A stretch of DNA of 64,000 nt, from contig NC_015573.1 of the NCBI RefSeq assembly GCF_000214705.1, positions 384,501-448,500 on the forward strand. The letters are read 5' to 3'. The notes beneath the pieces are model-generated. The model was not told the origin of the DNA. It did not search any database and saw only the letters and a list, made by a program, of their open reading frames with translations. Source of the DNA: Desulfofundulus kuznetsovii DSM 6115. GTDB taxonomy: Bacteria > Bacillota > Desulfotomaculia > Desulfotomaculales > Desulfovirgulaceae. This document shows positions 34,429 through 43,766 of this stretch, one piece after another. The translations under genes were made by a program, and so were the position numbers. Numbering within the stretch: the first letter of the stretch is position 1; every line of letters starts with the position of its first letter.

Positions 34429-35519
34429 ATCTTTAAACGTTCAAGCCAGCGCGGTTTTTCCTTTTCCGGAACGTACTCCACCATTTCCACGGCTTTTTGG
34501 GCAAACTGGTTGTTTACCATTTGTTCCGGGGGAATCCTTCTGGCTACTTCCCGGGATTGGTCCAGCAAATCCATGAGATAGTTGTACCTTTCGGGATCGA
34601 TGACCGGGTTGGTGGCCCAGGTTTCCTGGGCCCGGTAACGCTCAATGGCCCGCATGAGCAGGTTCTCGTTCATATCCCTTAAATAGGGGCTGACCACCCG
34701 GGCGGCCTCACGGGTGCCGTGATGGGCCAGCCAGAGCTGGGCCTTGTATACGGCATTGGTGAAGCGCTGCAGGGCGACGGGGTTTTTACGGATGAACTCC
34801 GTCCTGGCCGCGTAAACCGCCGCCGGCAGGGGGCCTGCTTCTTTGCCCAGGGAGACCACCACCCGGCCCAGTCCCGCGTTTTCCACCATTGAGGCCTGTG
34901 GTTCGGCCAGGATGATAAAATCCCCCGACCCTGCTGAAAAGGCACCTATGCGTAAAGATGCCGGAATGTTGGTATAAAGGGTTACCTCCCGGTAGGGGGC
35001 GATGTTGTTCTGCCTTAAAAGCCCCTCTAAAAGCACCGTTTCAATGCTTTCCGGCCAACCGGCGATAACGGTCTTTTCCTTCAAGCTGGCCCATTCAAAG
35101 GGGCCGTTTGCTTTGCGGGCCAGCAGGAAATGGCTGTCCTGCCGGGTCAGCGCGGCAAAGGCTACCACGTCGTCCAGCAATCCATCTGCCCGGCTGTAAA
35201 TGGCCTGTTCCAGGCCGACCAGGGCCACGTCGGCCCGTTCGCCGGCCAGGGCGGGCAGCAGTGTTTGTTCATTGGCTGTGTTTTCCAGAACCACTTCCAG
35301 TCCCTGCTCCTTGAAAAAACCCAGGGCCAGGGCTATGTAATGGGGCAGGTGGTAAACCGAACGCGGCCCTTCCATTAGCCGTATGATGTTGGTTTCCGGT
35401 TGTGGTTGGCTAAACCTTTTGATGATTATGGCGCCTGCCGACAGGGTCAGGCTCAAGAGCAGCAAAAGCACCAGCAACAACCTGGGCCTGCCCAATTTCC
35501 AACACCCCCCGCTCTTCAT
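34425..35519 (-). CDS. ABC transporter solute-binding protein (SsuA/NMT1-like), orphan
   Basis: 364 residues. An N-terminal signal/anchor helix (~residues 12-33, LLLVLLLLLSLTLSAGAIII) lacks a lipobox cysteine, so the protein is probably membrane-anchored or cleaved by signal peptidase I. The mature part resembles periplasmic-binding type II proteins of the nitrate/sulfonate/taurine/thiamine-precursor class (YIALALGFFKEQGLEV; GERADVALVGLEQA). No permease or ATPase gene is adjacent. Ligand unknown. The C-terminus overlaps the convergent ysxC stop, with no terminator between. Confidence 0.82.
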   Translation of the reverse strand: MKSGGCWKLGRPRLLLVLLLLLSLTLSAGAIIIKRFSQPQPETNIIRLMEGPRSVYHLPHYIALALGFFKEQGLEVVLENTANEQTLLPALAGERADVALVGLEQAIYSRADGLLDDVVAFAALTRQDSHFLLARKANGPFEWASLKEKTVIAGWPESIETVLLEGLLRQNNIAPYREVTLYTNIPASLRIGAFSAGSGDFIILAEPQASMVENAGLGRVVVSLGKEAGPLPAAVYAARTEFIRKNPVALQRFTNAVYKAQLWLAHHGTREAARVVSPYLRDMNENLLMRAIERYRAQETWATNPVIDPERYNYLMDLLDQSREVARRIPPEQMVNNQFAQKAVEMVEYVPEKEKPRWLERLKI

Positions 35520-35588
35520 GGCCTCATTTTCCCCTTTAACTATCTCTATGAGGTTATTAGCATTTCATGCCAGGAATTTGTTCCGGAG

Positions 35589-35657
35589 GGTGAGCATTCG
35601 CTGTCCGGCCACTGGAGTGAGCGGGGATAGCATCCAACGGGGTTTACTGAACATTTA
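35589..35657. repeat. Shortened copy of the 1186-1384 repeat family
   Basis: The right end GAACATTTAC, preceded by GCATCCAACGGGGTTTACT, matches the right end of the 1186-1384 element. The left end GTGAGCATTCGCTG is diverged; the centre keeps CACTGGAGTGAGCG. The 260-bp element copy 2 is inserted immediately at its right edge. Confidence 0.5.
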
Positions 35658-35663
35658 CCCCGG

Positions 35664-35923
35664 CTGAGTTATCCCCACTTTCCAACTACCCTGTTTTGGC
35701 TCCCGCTCGCTCCGGTGAGCCTCGCGGGCCAAACTAGTGCTCGGCTCAAAGCTCCGGCAGACTTCCCGGCAAATTCGGCATCCTGCCTCAGTTGCCGGCC
35801 TCGGGCATCCATGCCCTCGGGCCTGCCTTCGCTTTTCGCCTCGCTAAGTTTGGCTGGCCGCTCGGCTCAAGTCGCTCGCTAACGAGCCAAAACAGGGGCT
35901 TTAAAAAACTGGGGATACTTCAG
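35664..35923 (+). repeat. 260-bp MITE-like element, copy 2
   Basis: Same length and orientation as copy 1, differing at only a handful of positions. Flanked by an exact 9-bp direct repeat TTACCCCGG (35655-35663 and 35924-35932). The valS -35 box starts 12 bp after its right end. Together with the preceding short repeat it accounts for most of the 474-bp gap between the solute-binding protein and valS. Confidence 0.92.
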
Positions 35924-35935
35924 TTACCCCGGAGG

Positions 35936-35964
35936 TTGCTAAAAAGCGGGGATCACATTATAAT
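35936..35964 (+). promoter_or_regulatory. Promoter of valS
   Basis: TTGCTA, 17-bp spacer, TATAAT; only ~22 bp of leader before the Shine-Dalgarno region, so there is no room for a T-box. Confidence 0.75.
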
Positions 35965-35993
35965 GTTCACAGATTACAGGGAGGAGAGGCATT

Positions 35994-38639
35994 ATGACGC
36001 AATTTGACATGCCCACCACTTATGATCCCCGGGCCGTGGAGGAAAAGTGGTACCGCTACTGGGAAGAAAATAAATTCTTTCGTGCTGAGGTTGATGACCG
36101 GGAGCCTTTTTCCATTGTGATGCCCCCGCCCAACGTCACCGGGCAGCTGCACATGGGGCACGCCCTGGATAATACTTTACAGGACATTCTCACCCGCTGG
36201 CGCCGCATGCAGGGCTACAACACCCTGTGGCTTCCCGGCACCGATCATGCGGGTATTGCCACCCAGGCCAAGGTGGAAGAACAGCTGGCCAGAGAGGGCA
36301 AGAGCAAATATGACCTGGGCCGGGAGAAGTTCCTGGAGCGGGTCTGGGCCTGGAAGGAACAGTACGGGGGGCGAATAACGCACCAGCTGCGCCGCCTGGG
36401 GGCTTCCTGTGACTGGGACCGGGAGCGCTTTACCATGGATGAGGGGTGTTCCGAGGCAGTCAAAGAGGTTTTCCTGCGGCTTTACGAACAGGGTCTCATC
36501 TACCGGGATTATTACATCGTCAACTGGTGTCCCCGCTGCCATACCACCATTTCCGACATTGAAGTGGAGCACCTGGACAAGCCCGGGCAGCTCTATTACA
36601 TCAAATACCCCACCAGGGACGGCAGTGATGCCATTACCGTAGCCACCACCCGGCCGGAAACCATGCTGGGGGACGTGGCCGTGGCCGTTCACCCCGGGGA
36701 CGAACGCTACCGGCACCTGGTGGGCAAAACCCTGATTCTGCCTCTTTTGGGCCGGGAAATGCCCGTCATTACCGATGAGTACGTGGATCCCTCCTTTGGC
36801 ACCGGGGCGGTGAAGATCACTCCCGCCCACGATCCCAACGACTTTGAGGTGGGGCGGCGGCATAACCTGCCCCAGGTGCGGGTGATCAACAAGGACGCGG
36901 TGATGAACGAAGAGGCCGGCCCTTACCGGGGCCTGGATCGCTGGGAATGCCGCAAGAGGATTATCAAAGATTTAAAAGAGCAGGGTTACCTGGTAAAAAT
37001 AGAAGATCATCATCACGCCGTGGGGCACTGTTACCGCTGCAACACGGTCATTGAGCCCATGCTGTCCCGCCAGTGGTTTGTGCGCATGAAACCCCTGGCG
37101 GAGCCGGCCATCCAGGCGGTAAAGGAAGGACGCATCCGCTTCGTTCCGGAACGCTTCACGAAAATTTACCTGAACTGGATGGAAAACATCCGGGACTGGT
37201 GCATTTCCCGGCAGCTCTGGTGGGGACACCGCATCCCGGTGTGGTACTGCCGGGAGTGTGAGGAGGCTATTGCGGCCAAGGAACCGCCCCGGAAATGCAC
37301 CCATTGCGGCAGCTCTCGCCTGGAGCAGGATCCCGACGTGCTGGACACCTGGTTTTCCTCGGCCCTGTGGCCTTTTTCCACACTGGGCTGGCCGGAAAAG
37401 ACGCCTGAGCTGGGTTATTATTATCCCACTTCCGTGCTGGTGACGGGGCGGGACATTATCTTCTTCTGGGTGGCCCGGATGATTGTGAGCGGCCTTCATT
37501 TCATGCGGGAAGTGCCCTTCCGGGAAGTGTTCATCCACGGCCTGGTACTGGACGCCCTGGGGCGCAAGATGAGCAAGTCCCTGGGCAACGGGGTGGACCC
37601 CATTGACGTTATTGAAAGCCATGGCGCAGACAGCCTGCGCTTCATGCTGGTTACCGGGAACACGCCCGGCAACGACCTGCGCTTTCACTTTGAGCGCCTG
37701 GACGGGGCGAGGAACTTTGCCAACAAGATCTGGAATGCTTCCCGCTTTGCCCTGATGAACCTCCAGGATTACGATCCGGCCTCGGCCCCGGGCAGGGAAG
37801 CCCATACCCTGGCCGACCGCTGGATCTTGAGCCGCTACCAGGCCTGCGTGCAGGAAGTAACCAGGTTCCTGGATTCCTACGAACTGGGAGAAGCGGCCCG
37901 GGTTCTCTATGAATTCATCTGGGATGAGTTCTGCGACTGGTATATTGAACTGGTCAAACCCCGGCTTTACCACGGCCAGGACGGCCGGGACCGGGCCTGC
38001 GCCCAGGATGTGCTGGCCCGGGTGTTGCGGGGAACCATGGAGCTGCTCCATCCCTTTATGCCCTTCATCACCGAGGAAATCTGGCAGCGCCTCCCCCACC
38101 AGGGTCGCACGGTTATGCAGGCCCCCTGGCCGGTCTACCGGCCCGAGTTGCGGGATGAAAGGGCCGAGGCCGAGATGGCGGTGCTCATGGAGATAATCCG
38201 GTCCATCCGCCACATCAGAAGCGAAATGAATGTTCCCCCGGGCAAGACGGCGGACGTCGTTCTGGTTGTAACTGACGGCGATACCCGGGATTTGATCCGG
38301 AAGTGGTCCGGTTACATCCAGGGGCTGGCCCGCTGCCGGGTGCAGGTGAAACCTCAACTGGACCGGGTCCCCCCGCAGGCCGCCCACGGTGTGGCCAGGG
38401 GTGTGGAGATTTATGTGCCCCTGGCCGGACTCATCGACATTGACCGGGAACTGGCCCGCCTGAAAAAGGAACTGGAGGCAGTGGAAAAGGAGCTCAAGAG
38501 AGTGGAAGGCAAGCTGGGAAACGAAAGTTTCCTGGCCAAAGCGCCGGCGGAAGTGGTGGAAAAGGAACGGGCCAAAGAAGCGGAGCTGGCGGGCAAAGCA
38601 ACTGCCATCCGGGAAAGGCTGGCCATGCTCGAGGGATAA
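35994..38639 (+). CDS. valS: Valine--tRNA ligase
   Basis: 881 residues, the normal bacterial length. Class I synthetase motifs: LHMGHAL (HIGH variant) at ~residue 50 and KMSKS at ~residue 526; editing domain between, with [10 protein letters not shown]. The C-terminal coiled-coil arm (~815-880, [21 protein letters not shown]) contacts tRNA. ATG after GGGAGGAGAGG. No T-box leader, unlike many Firmicutes valS genes. Probably co-transcribed with folC, the usual partner. Confidence 0.98.
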   Translation: MTQFDMPTTYDPRAVEEKWYRYWEENKFFRAEVDDREPFSIVMPPPNVTGQLHMGHALDNTLQDILTRWRRMQGYNTLWLPGTDHAGIATQAKVEEQLAREGKSKYDLGREKFLERVWAWKEQYGGRITHQLRRLGASCDWDRERFTMDEGCSEAVKEVFLRLYEQGLIYRDYYIVNWCPRCHTTISDIEVEHLDKPGQLYYIKYPTRDGSDAITVATTRPETMLGDVAVAVHPGDERYRHLVGKTLILPLLGREMPVITDEYVDPSFGTGAVKITPAHDPNDFEVGRRHNLPQVRVINKDAVMNEEAGPYRGLDRWECRKRIIKDLKEQGYLVKIEDHHHAVGHCYRCNTVIEPMLSRQWFVRMKPLAEPAIQAVKEGRIRFVPERFTKIYLNWMENIRDWCISRQLWWGHRIPVWYCRECEEAIAAKEPPRKCTHCGSSRLEQDPDVLDTWFSSALWPFSTLGWPEKTPELGYYYPTSVLVTGRDIIFFWVARMIVSGLHFMREVPFREVFIHGLVLDALGRKMSKSLGNGVDPIDVIESHGADSLRFMLVTGNTPGNDLRFHFERLDGARNFANKIWNASRFALMNLQDYDPASAPGREAHTLADRWILSRYQACVQEVTRFLDSYELGEAARVLYEFIWDEFCDWYIELVKPRLYHGQDGRDRACAQDVLARVLRGTMELLHPFMPFITEEIWQRLPHQGRTVMQAPWPVYRPELRDERAEAEMAVLMEIIRSIRHIRSEMNVPPGKTADVVLVVTDGDTRDLIRKWSGYIQGLARCRVQVKPQLDRVPPQAAHGVARGVEIYVPLAGLIDIDRELARLKKELEAVEKELKRVEGKLGNESFLAKAPAEVVEKERAKEAELAGKATAIRERLAMLEG

Positions 38640-38700
38640 AGTTTAAAGTGCCCCAGCGTTTAGAGGTGCAGAAATTCGAAGATTGTTTGGGGTGACAGCG

Positions 38701-40122
38701 GTGCAGTATGATGAAGCCATGACCTACCTGCAGAACCTGACCAAATTCGGGGTAAATTTCGGCCTGGGGCGGATAAAAGAGCTGTTGCGCCGGCTGGGGG
38801 ATCCCCAGGAAAAGCTCAAAGTGGTGCATATCGGGGGGACCAACGGCAAAGGTTCCACCACCGCCATGGTGGCTTCCGTGCTCACTGCTGCCGGCTATCG
38901 CACGGGCACCTTTACCTCACCCCACCTGCATTCCTATACGGAACGATACCAGATTGACGGAGTGCAAATCCCTCCTGAGCGGGTGGCCTCGTTGATCAGC
39001 CAGCTGAAGCCCCACCTGGAAGCCATGGTGGAAGAGGGTTTTGAGCATCCCACCGAGTTTGAGGTTAGCACGGCCATGGCCTTCAAGTATTTTTACGAAA
39101 AAGGGGTGGATTTTTTAATTCTGGAGGTAGGGCTGGGAGGAGCCATTGATTCCACCAATGTGGTGGAAAAACCACTGGTAACGGTCATTACCAACGTAGC
39201 CATGGACCACATGGATTACCTGGGCCAGACCATCCGGGAGATTGCCACTGTCAAGGCCGGAATTATCAAGCCCGGTGTGCCCCTGGTAACGGCCTGCCGG
39301 GGGGAAGCCCTGGAAGTGGTAGCAAAGTTTTGCCGGGAGAAAGGTTCGCCCATGGTGCTGGTGAACAGTGTGGGCCCCGCCATTGCTTCGGGGGCGGGAG
39401 TGACGGAGGAGACCGGCAACAGATTCAATCTCAACCCGGGAATTTCTTGCCGCACCGTTTTGTGGGAAGCAGCCGGGGGCGGGCTTGATCAGGGCGGCCA
39501 GTACCTTGCAGTGCACGGCCTGCGCCGCACCTACCGGGATCTCTTTATCCCCCTGCTGGGGAGGCATCAGCTGGTGAACGCCGCCGGGGCGGTGGCGGTG
39601 GTGGAATTGTTGATGGAGCAGGGGTTTGCCATTCCGGAGGAAGCCCTGTACCGGGGCCTGGCTGTGGTCCGCTGGCCGGCCCGGCTGGAGATTGTCTTGA
39701 ACCGGCCCCTGGTGCTCCTGGACGGTGCCCATAACTATGACGGCGCCCGCAGCCTGGCAAGGGCATGGGACGATTATTTCACCGGCAGGCAGGTGGTGCT
39801 GGTCATCGGTATGCTGGGGGATAAGGAACGGGGCCGGGTGGTGGCTGAACTGGCCCCCCGGGCCCGGGCGGTGGTGGTTACCCGGCCCAACAGCCCCCGG
39901 GCCGGCGACTGGCAGCGTCTGGCCGAAGAGGCCCGCAAATATGTAACCGAGGTCTACACCATCGAGTCGGTTCCCGAGGCTGTGGAGTATGCCTTGTCCC
40001 TGGCCCGTCCAAGTGAGCTGGTTTGCATAACCGGTTCACTGTACATGGTGGCCGAGGCCCGGGAGGTACTCATGGAGAAGGGAACAACGAATGGGATCCC
40101 GCACGCGGGTGGGAAAGGATAG
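38701..40122 (+). CDS. folC: Folylpolyglutamate / dihydrofolate synthase
   Basis: Adds glutamate to folates (and possibly to dihydropteroate), retaining the cofactor in the cell. 473 residues from GTG 38701, chosen for GGGGTGA upstream and because MQYDEAMTYLQNL is the usual family N-terminus. P-loop GTNGKGSTTAM, the SPHLHSYTER loop and the C-terminal domain with DGAHNYDGAR are present. It follows valS by 61 bp, a conserved pair in Firmicutes, and is closed by a strong terminator. Confidence 0.95.
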   Translation: MQYDEAMTYLQNLTKFGVNFGLGRIKELLRRLGDPQEKLKVVHIGGTNGKGSTTAMVASVLTAAGYRTGTFTSPHLHSYTERYQIDGVQIPPERVASLISQLKPHLEAMVEEGFEHPTEFEVSTAMAFKYFYEKGVDFLILEVGLGGAIDSTNVVEKPLVTVITNVAMDHMDYLGQTIREIATVKAGIIKPGVPLVTACRGEALEVVAKFCREKGSPMVLVNSVGPAIASGAGVTEETGNRFNLNPGISCRTVLWEAAGGGLDQGGQYLAVHGLRRTYRDLFIPLLGRHQLVNAAGAVAVVELLMEQGFAIPEEALYRGLAVVRWPARLEIVLNRPLVLLDGAHNYDGARSLARAWDDYFTGRQVVLVIGMLGDKERGRVVAELAPRARAVVVTRPNSPRAGDWQRLAEEARKYVTEVYTIESVPEAVEYALSLARPSELVCITGSLYMVAEAREVLMEKGTTNGIPHAGGKG

Positions 40123-40172
40123 CATTAATTTGAATTAAAGAATTAAATGAAATTATGGAACAACTTCGTAAT

Positions 40173-40202
40173 AAAGCACCGGATGATCCGGTGCTTTTTT
40201 TA
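40173..40202 (+). terminator. Terminator after folC
   Basis: Stem AAGCACCGGAT / ATCCGGTGCTT with a one-base loop region and seven T. Confidence 0.92.
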
Positions 40203-40299
40203 ATTGGTACGTTTGGATAAAACCCCTCCGGCCAACTCATAATACCATCTCGAAGGGTTAATTCATGAAGGAGGTATAGTCTTCCCGGGAGGTGTTCTT

Positions 40300-41961
40300 T
40301 TGGTCCGTATTTTAAAAAAGTTTGCCCGGATTTTACCCCGGAGCAACAAAAAACCCCAATCCTTCAAGGAAAGCCACACTCAATGGGAGCAAAGCTTCGA
40401 GGCCGGGGAATTGAAAAAAATGCCCCTGAGTTCCCGGTTAAAGGATAACCTGGCTCTTATTAAGCAAATCCTGGGGCACAGCAGCGATTTGGTTATCCGC
40501 GAGCTTCAGCTTGGTGTTGACGGGGGTGTTCCCGGGGCCGTTGTTTTTATTGACGGCATGACGGACAAGGGTACGGTCAACGACACCTTGATCAAGGGCC
40601 TGACCCTGGAGTCCCGCATGGCCGGCCTGGGGGGGAAGGCGGCCGGGAATTTGTTCACCCTGGTCCGTAATTTCATGATTAATGTGAGTTCGGTAAAGGA
40701 AGCTGTTACTGCTTTTGAACTTCTGGACGGGATTCTTTATGGTGACGCAGCCGTACTCGTTGAAGGGGAGGCGGTGGCCCTCCTGGCCACCGCTCCCGGA
40801 TGGCCGGTGCGGGGCATCGAGGAGCCCACCAGCGAGAGCCTGGTGCGGGGGCCCCGGGAGGGGTTTACCGAGTTGTTGCGCACCAACACCTCCCTCATCC
40901 GCCGCCGCCTGCGCAATCCCAACCTGGTGGTGGAGAAGATCACCCTGGGGGAGCGCACCCGCACCTTTGTGGAGATCGTTTATGTCAGGGGACTGGCCGA
41001 TCCCCGGCTGGTACAGGAAGTGAAAGACCGCCTTTCCCGCATCAAGGTTGACGGTATAATCGAAAGCGGCAATATCGAAGAATTAATCGAGGATCACCCG
41101 TATTCTCCCTTCCCCCAGGTGTTCCGCACCGAGCGTCCCGACCGGGTGGTGAGCATGCTTCTGGACGGGCGCGTGGCCATTATCACCGACGGCACCCCTT
41201 TTGTGCTCATCATGCCGGCGGAGTTTGTCGTTTTCGTACAGTCTTCCGAGGACTACTACGAACGCTTTTTTCTGGCCACGGCCGTACGCTGGCTTCGTTA
41301 CATTGCCTTTATTGCATCTTTGATATTACCTTCGCTTTACATATCCATTACCACCTTTCACCAGGAAATGATTCCCACCCGGCTTTTGATCAACATAGCC
41401 GCCTCCCGGGAAGGGGTGCCCTTCCCGGCCTTTGTGGAGGCCTTCCTGATGGAGTTTACCTTTGAAGCCTTAAGGGAGGCCGGTATCCGCCTGCCCCGGA
41501 ACGTGGGCCAGGCAGTGAGCATTGTGGGGGCCCTGGTGATCGGCCAGGCGTCCGTGTCGGCCGGGATTGTGTCCAGCCTGATGGTTATAGTCGTGGCCTT
41601 GACCGGTATCAGTTCCTTTGTGGCGCCGGTTTTCAGCATGGCCATTGCTGTGCGAGTGTTGCGTTTCCCCATAATGGTCCTGGCGGCCACCCTGGGGATC
41701 TTCGGGGTGATGATGGGGCTTTTGGCTATCCTGGTGCACATGGCTTCCATGCGTTCCTTCGGCATCCCTTACCTGGCCCCCCTGGCCCCCCTGCACGCCA
41801 GGGATTTAAAGGATGTGGTGATTCGGGCGCCCCTGTGGGCCATGGAAGCCCGCCCTTCAGAGCTGGCCAAAGAAGATCCCATTCGTCAGACCACGGGCTT
41901 GAAACCCGCCCCACCAACCCAGAAGGGGCAAAAGGGAGGCGGCGGTGGGCAAAGAAGGTAA
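40300..41961 (+). CDS. Spore germination receptor subunit A (GerA family)
   Basis: 553 residues, TTG start after GGGAGGTG. The N-terminal two thirds form the soluble germinant-receptor A domain (with ILGHSSDLVIREL and GDPFP-like EDHPYSPFPQVFRTERPDRV); the last third holds about five membrane helices. In the inner spore membrane the A subunit works with B (permease-like) and C (lipoprotein) subunits to sense nutrients. The C-terminal tail after the last helix is basic and Gly-rich. The stop overlaps the gerC-like frame. No gerB homologue is in this operon. Confidence 0.93.
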   Translation: MVRILKKFARILPRSNKKPQSFKESHTQWEQSFEAGELKKMPLSSRLKDNLALIKQILGHSSDLVIRELQLGVDGGVPGAVVFIDGMTDKGTVNDTLIKGLTLESRMAGLGGKAAGNLFTLVRNFMINVSSVKEAVTAFELLDGILYGDAAVLVEGEAVALLATAPGWPVRGIEEPTSESLVRGPREGFTELLRTNTSLIRRRLRNPNLVVEKITLGERTRTFVEIVYVRGLADPRLVQEVKDRLSRIKVDGIIESGNIEELIEDHPYSPFPQVFRTERPDRVVSMLLDGRVAIITDGTPFVLIMPAEFVVFVQSSEDYYERFFLATAVRWLRYIAFIASLILPSLYISITTFHQEMIPTRLLINIAASREGVPFPAFVEAFLMEFTFEALREAGIRLPRNVGQAVSIVGALVIGQASVSAGIVSSLMVIVVALTGISSFVAPVFSMAIAVRVLRFPIMVLAATLGIFGVMMGLLAILVHMASMRSFGIPYLAPLAPLHARDLKDVVIRAPLWAMEARPSELAKEDPIRQTTGLKPAPPTQKGQKGGGGGQRR

Positions 41962-42007
41962 CAGACCCCGCATCTGTATCCTTGCAAGCTTAAAGGGTAG
42001 TGGCCAA

Positions 42008-43357
42008 ATGAGCAGGTTTCGTTTTGATTGCAACGCAAAACAGCCGGAACCAGTCCCGTATCATCGTTTCCGACTTTTTCCCCGGGGCGGGCGGATTAAG
42101 GTGTTGGTGTTTCTGTTGTTGTTTATGCCTTTCATCCTCACTGGCTGCTGGGACCACCGGGAAGTGGAAGATCTGGGCATTGTTTTGCTCACGGCCGTGG
42201 ATGCCGCCCCCGGGGGCAAGATACGCCTGGTAGTGCAGACCCTGGTTCCCACGGCCGTTGCCGGCGGAGGTGGAATTACAGGTATGGGCGGTGGTGGTGG
42301 AGGTGGCGGAGGTGGCGGACGTAAGCGCTACCTCAACCTGGCTACGGAGGGTAGGACGGTTTTTGAAGCCATCCGCCGGTTGTCCATGGAAAGTCCCCGG
42401 GAGCTTTTTTTCGCCCACAACCAGGTGGTCATTATTTCCGAAAAACTGGCCCGGGAAAGGGGGGTTGCGGAAGTGCTGGATTTCTTTGAGCGCAACCGCC
42501 AGTTCCGGCGGGATACCTGGATCCTGATAGCCAGGGGGGATCCCAGGGATATCATGGAGGTTCCCGTCCACCTGGAGGTCACCCCGGCACAGAATATCGT
42601 GGGGGTAATCAACAACCAGGAACTTTCCGCCCGTTTCGCCCCCACCCACCTGGGGGAATTTGCCGAGATGCTGGAGAGTTCAGGCGAGGAGCCCTATACG
42701 GCCATTTTGGAAGCAGTGCCCAACGCCGCTTTTAGCCGCGTGTCCCTGCACCCCGGGGGGGCAGGGCCTGCGCCCTTTCATAACATCAAACTTACCGGAA
42801 CGGCCGTCTTTCGCCGGGACAAACTGGTGGGATGGCTTAACGAACGGGAAGCCCGGGGATTGTTGTGGGTGCGGGGTGAAGTGCGGGGCGGGCCAATCAC
42901 CTTTTCCCTTCCCGGCCCCCGGGGTGAACAGAAACTGGCCGTGGAAATTTTGCGTGCCGGCCGGGGGGGAGTGAAGCTGGAACCGTTTCTGGCCGGCGGG
43001 CAGCCGGGCATGAAGGTGGAGATCACCACCCGCGTGAACCTTACCGAATCGGAAAACCTGGAGCTTGATTTAAGGAATCCCCAGGTCATTTCCCGGCTGG
43101 AAAAACAGCTGGCCGGGGTAATCAAGCAGGAGGTTATGGCCTGCGTGACCAGGCTGCAGGAGGAATACCGGGCCGATGCCCTCGGCTTTGGTGAAGCGGT
43201 GCACCGCAAGTATCCCCGGGTATGGAGGCAGGTAGAAAGGGAATGGGAGGATGTTTTCGCGACCATGCCCGTGACGGTGGAGGTAAAAACGGTGATCCGG
43301 CGCATCGGCCTGATCAATAAACCCTTACGGCCTCCCAGGATGCAGGAAGCTCAGTGA
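42008..43357 (+). CDS. Spore germination receptor subunit C, lipoprotein (Ger(x)C family)
   Basis: 449 residues from ATG 42008; the frame is open to GTG 41945. After a basic stretch comes a signal peptide ending in a lipobox (FILTGCWDHREVEDL), with the WDxREVxxL start typical of mature GerC proteins. A glycine-only tract of eleven residues (near residue 100, GITGMGGGG...) interrupts domain 1 and is coded by GGT/GGC/GGA repeats at ~42290-42318, so it could vary in length. The rest follows the three-domain GerC fold. Paired with the A subunit. Confidence 0.9.
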   Translation: MSRFRFDCNAKQPEPVPYHRFRLFPRGGRIKVLVFLLLFMPFILTGCWDHREVEDLGIVLLTAVDAAPGGKIRLVVQTLVPTAVAGGGGITGMGGGGGGGGGGGRKRYLNLATEGRTVFEAIRRLSMESPRELFFAHNQVVIISEKLARERGVAEVLDFFERNRQFRRDTWILIARGDPRDIMEVPVHLEVTPAQNIVGVINNQELSARFAPTHLGEFAEMLESSGEEPYTAILEAVPNAAFSRVSLHPGGAGPAPFHNIKLTGTAVFRRDKLVGWLNEREARGLLWVRGEVRGGPITFSLPGPRGEQKLAVEILRAGRGGVKLEPFLAGGQPGMKVEITTRVNLTESENLELDLRNPQVISRLEKQLAGVIKQEVMACVTRLQEEYRADALGFGEAVHRKYPRVWRQVEREWEDVFATMPVTVEVKTVIRRIGLINKPLRPPRMQEAQ

Positions 43358-43381
43358 ACATATCAAGGAGGGTGATCTACG

Positions 43382-43612
43382 ATGGAGATTGCTTTGCTCA
43401 GCCTGCTCTTTATCGCCATCATCGCCCTGCAGGTGCCACCCCTGGTGAAAAAGAAAATGTGGCGGGAGTTGGTTGCTTTCAGTGTCCTTTTGATCTTGGG
43501 CATGATCTACAGCTTTGGCCTGGTTCTGGGATTACCGCTGCCCAATCCGGCCAGGGCCGTGGAGGCCGTTTTTACTCCCCTGACCGGCTTGATCCAGAAG
43601 GCGCTCACGTAA
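43382..43612 (+). CDS. Small two-span membrane protein in germination operon
   Basis: 76 residues; ATG after AAGGAGGGTG, 24 bp after the gerC stop. Two hydrophobic segments (~residues 2-20 and 31-52) flank a basic KKKMWREL loop; the C-terminal part PARAVEAVFTPLTGLIQ is amphipathic. Small membrane proteins (GerD-like or 'GerX/D' peptides) accompany some germination receptor operons; this may be such a partner, but I cannot name a family. Confidence 0.6.
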   Translation: MEIALLSLLFIAIIALQVPPLVKKKMWRELVAFSVLLILGMIYSFGLVLGLPLPNPARAVEAVFTPLTGLIQKALT

Positions 43613-43716
43613 AAAAAGAGGTAAAGATGTACCGGCGCCGGACAGTTTGGCCGGGCACCCCCAGGGCATAAGGCTGGACTTTGCCGGCCAATGGGGCTAT
43701 AATTAATTCCAGACGT

Positions 43717-43749
43717 AAGGCCCGTCGTTTTTTGGCGGTGGGCCTTTTT
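43717..43749 (+). terminator. Hairpin with T run upstream of cation exchanger gene
   Basis: Stem AAGGCCC / GGGCCTT with a 15-base loop and TTTTT. A TATAAT lies at 43697-43702, so the hairpin would begin within ~10 bases of a transcript start and would end just before the Shine-Dalgarno sequence of the next gene; it may be the terminator of the ger operon or an attenuator. Confidence 0.6.
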
Positions 43750-43766
43750 ATGTGGAGGGAGCTTCA

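Noticed and set aside
35924-35993. T-box leader for valS
   Set aside because: Only about 30 nt separate the promoter from the start codon; no specifier loop or T-box sequence fits.
36972-38387. 471-codon open frame on the minus strand opposite valS
   Set aside because: Covers the conserved KMSKS-containing part of valS in antisense; composition typical of an antisense artefact.
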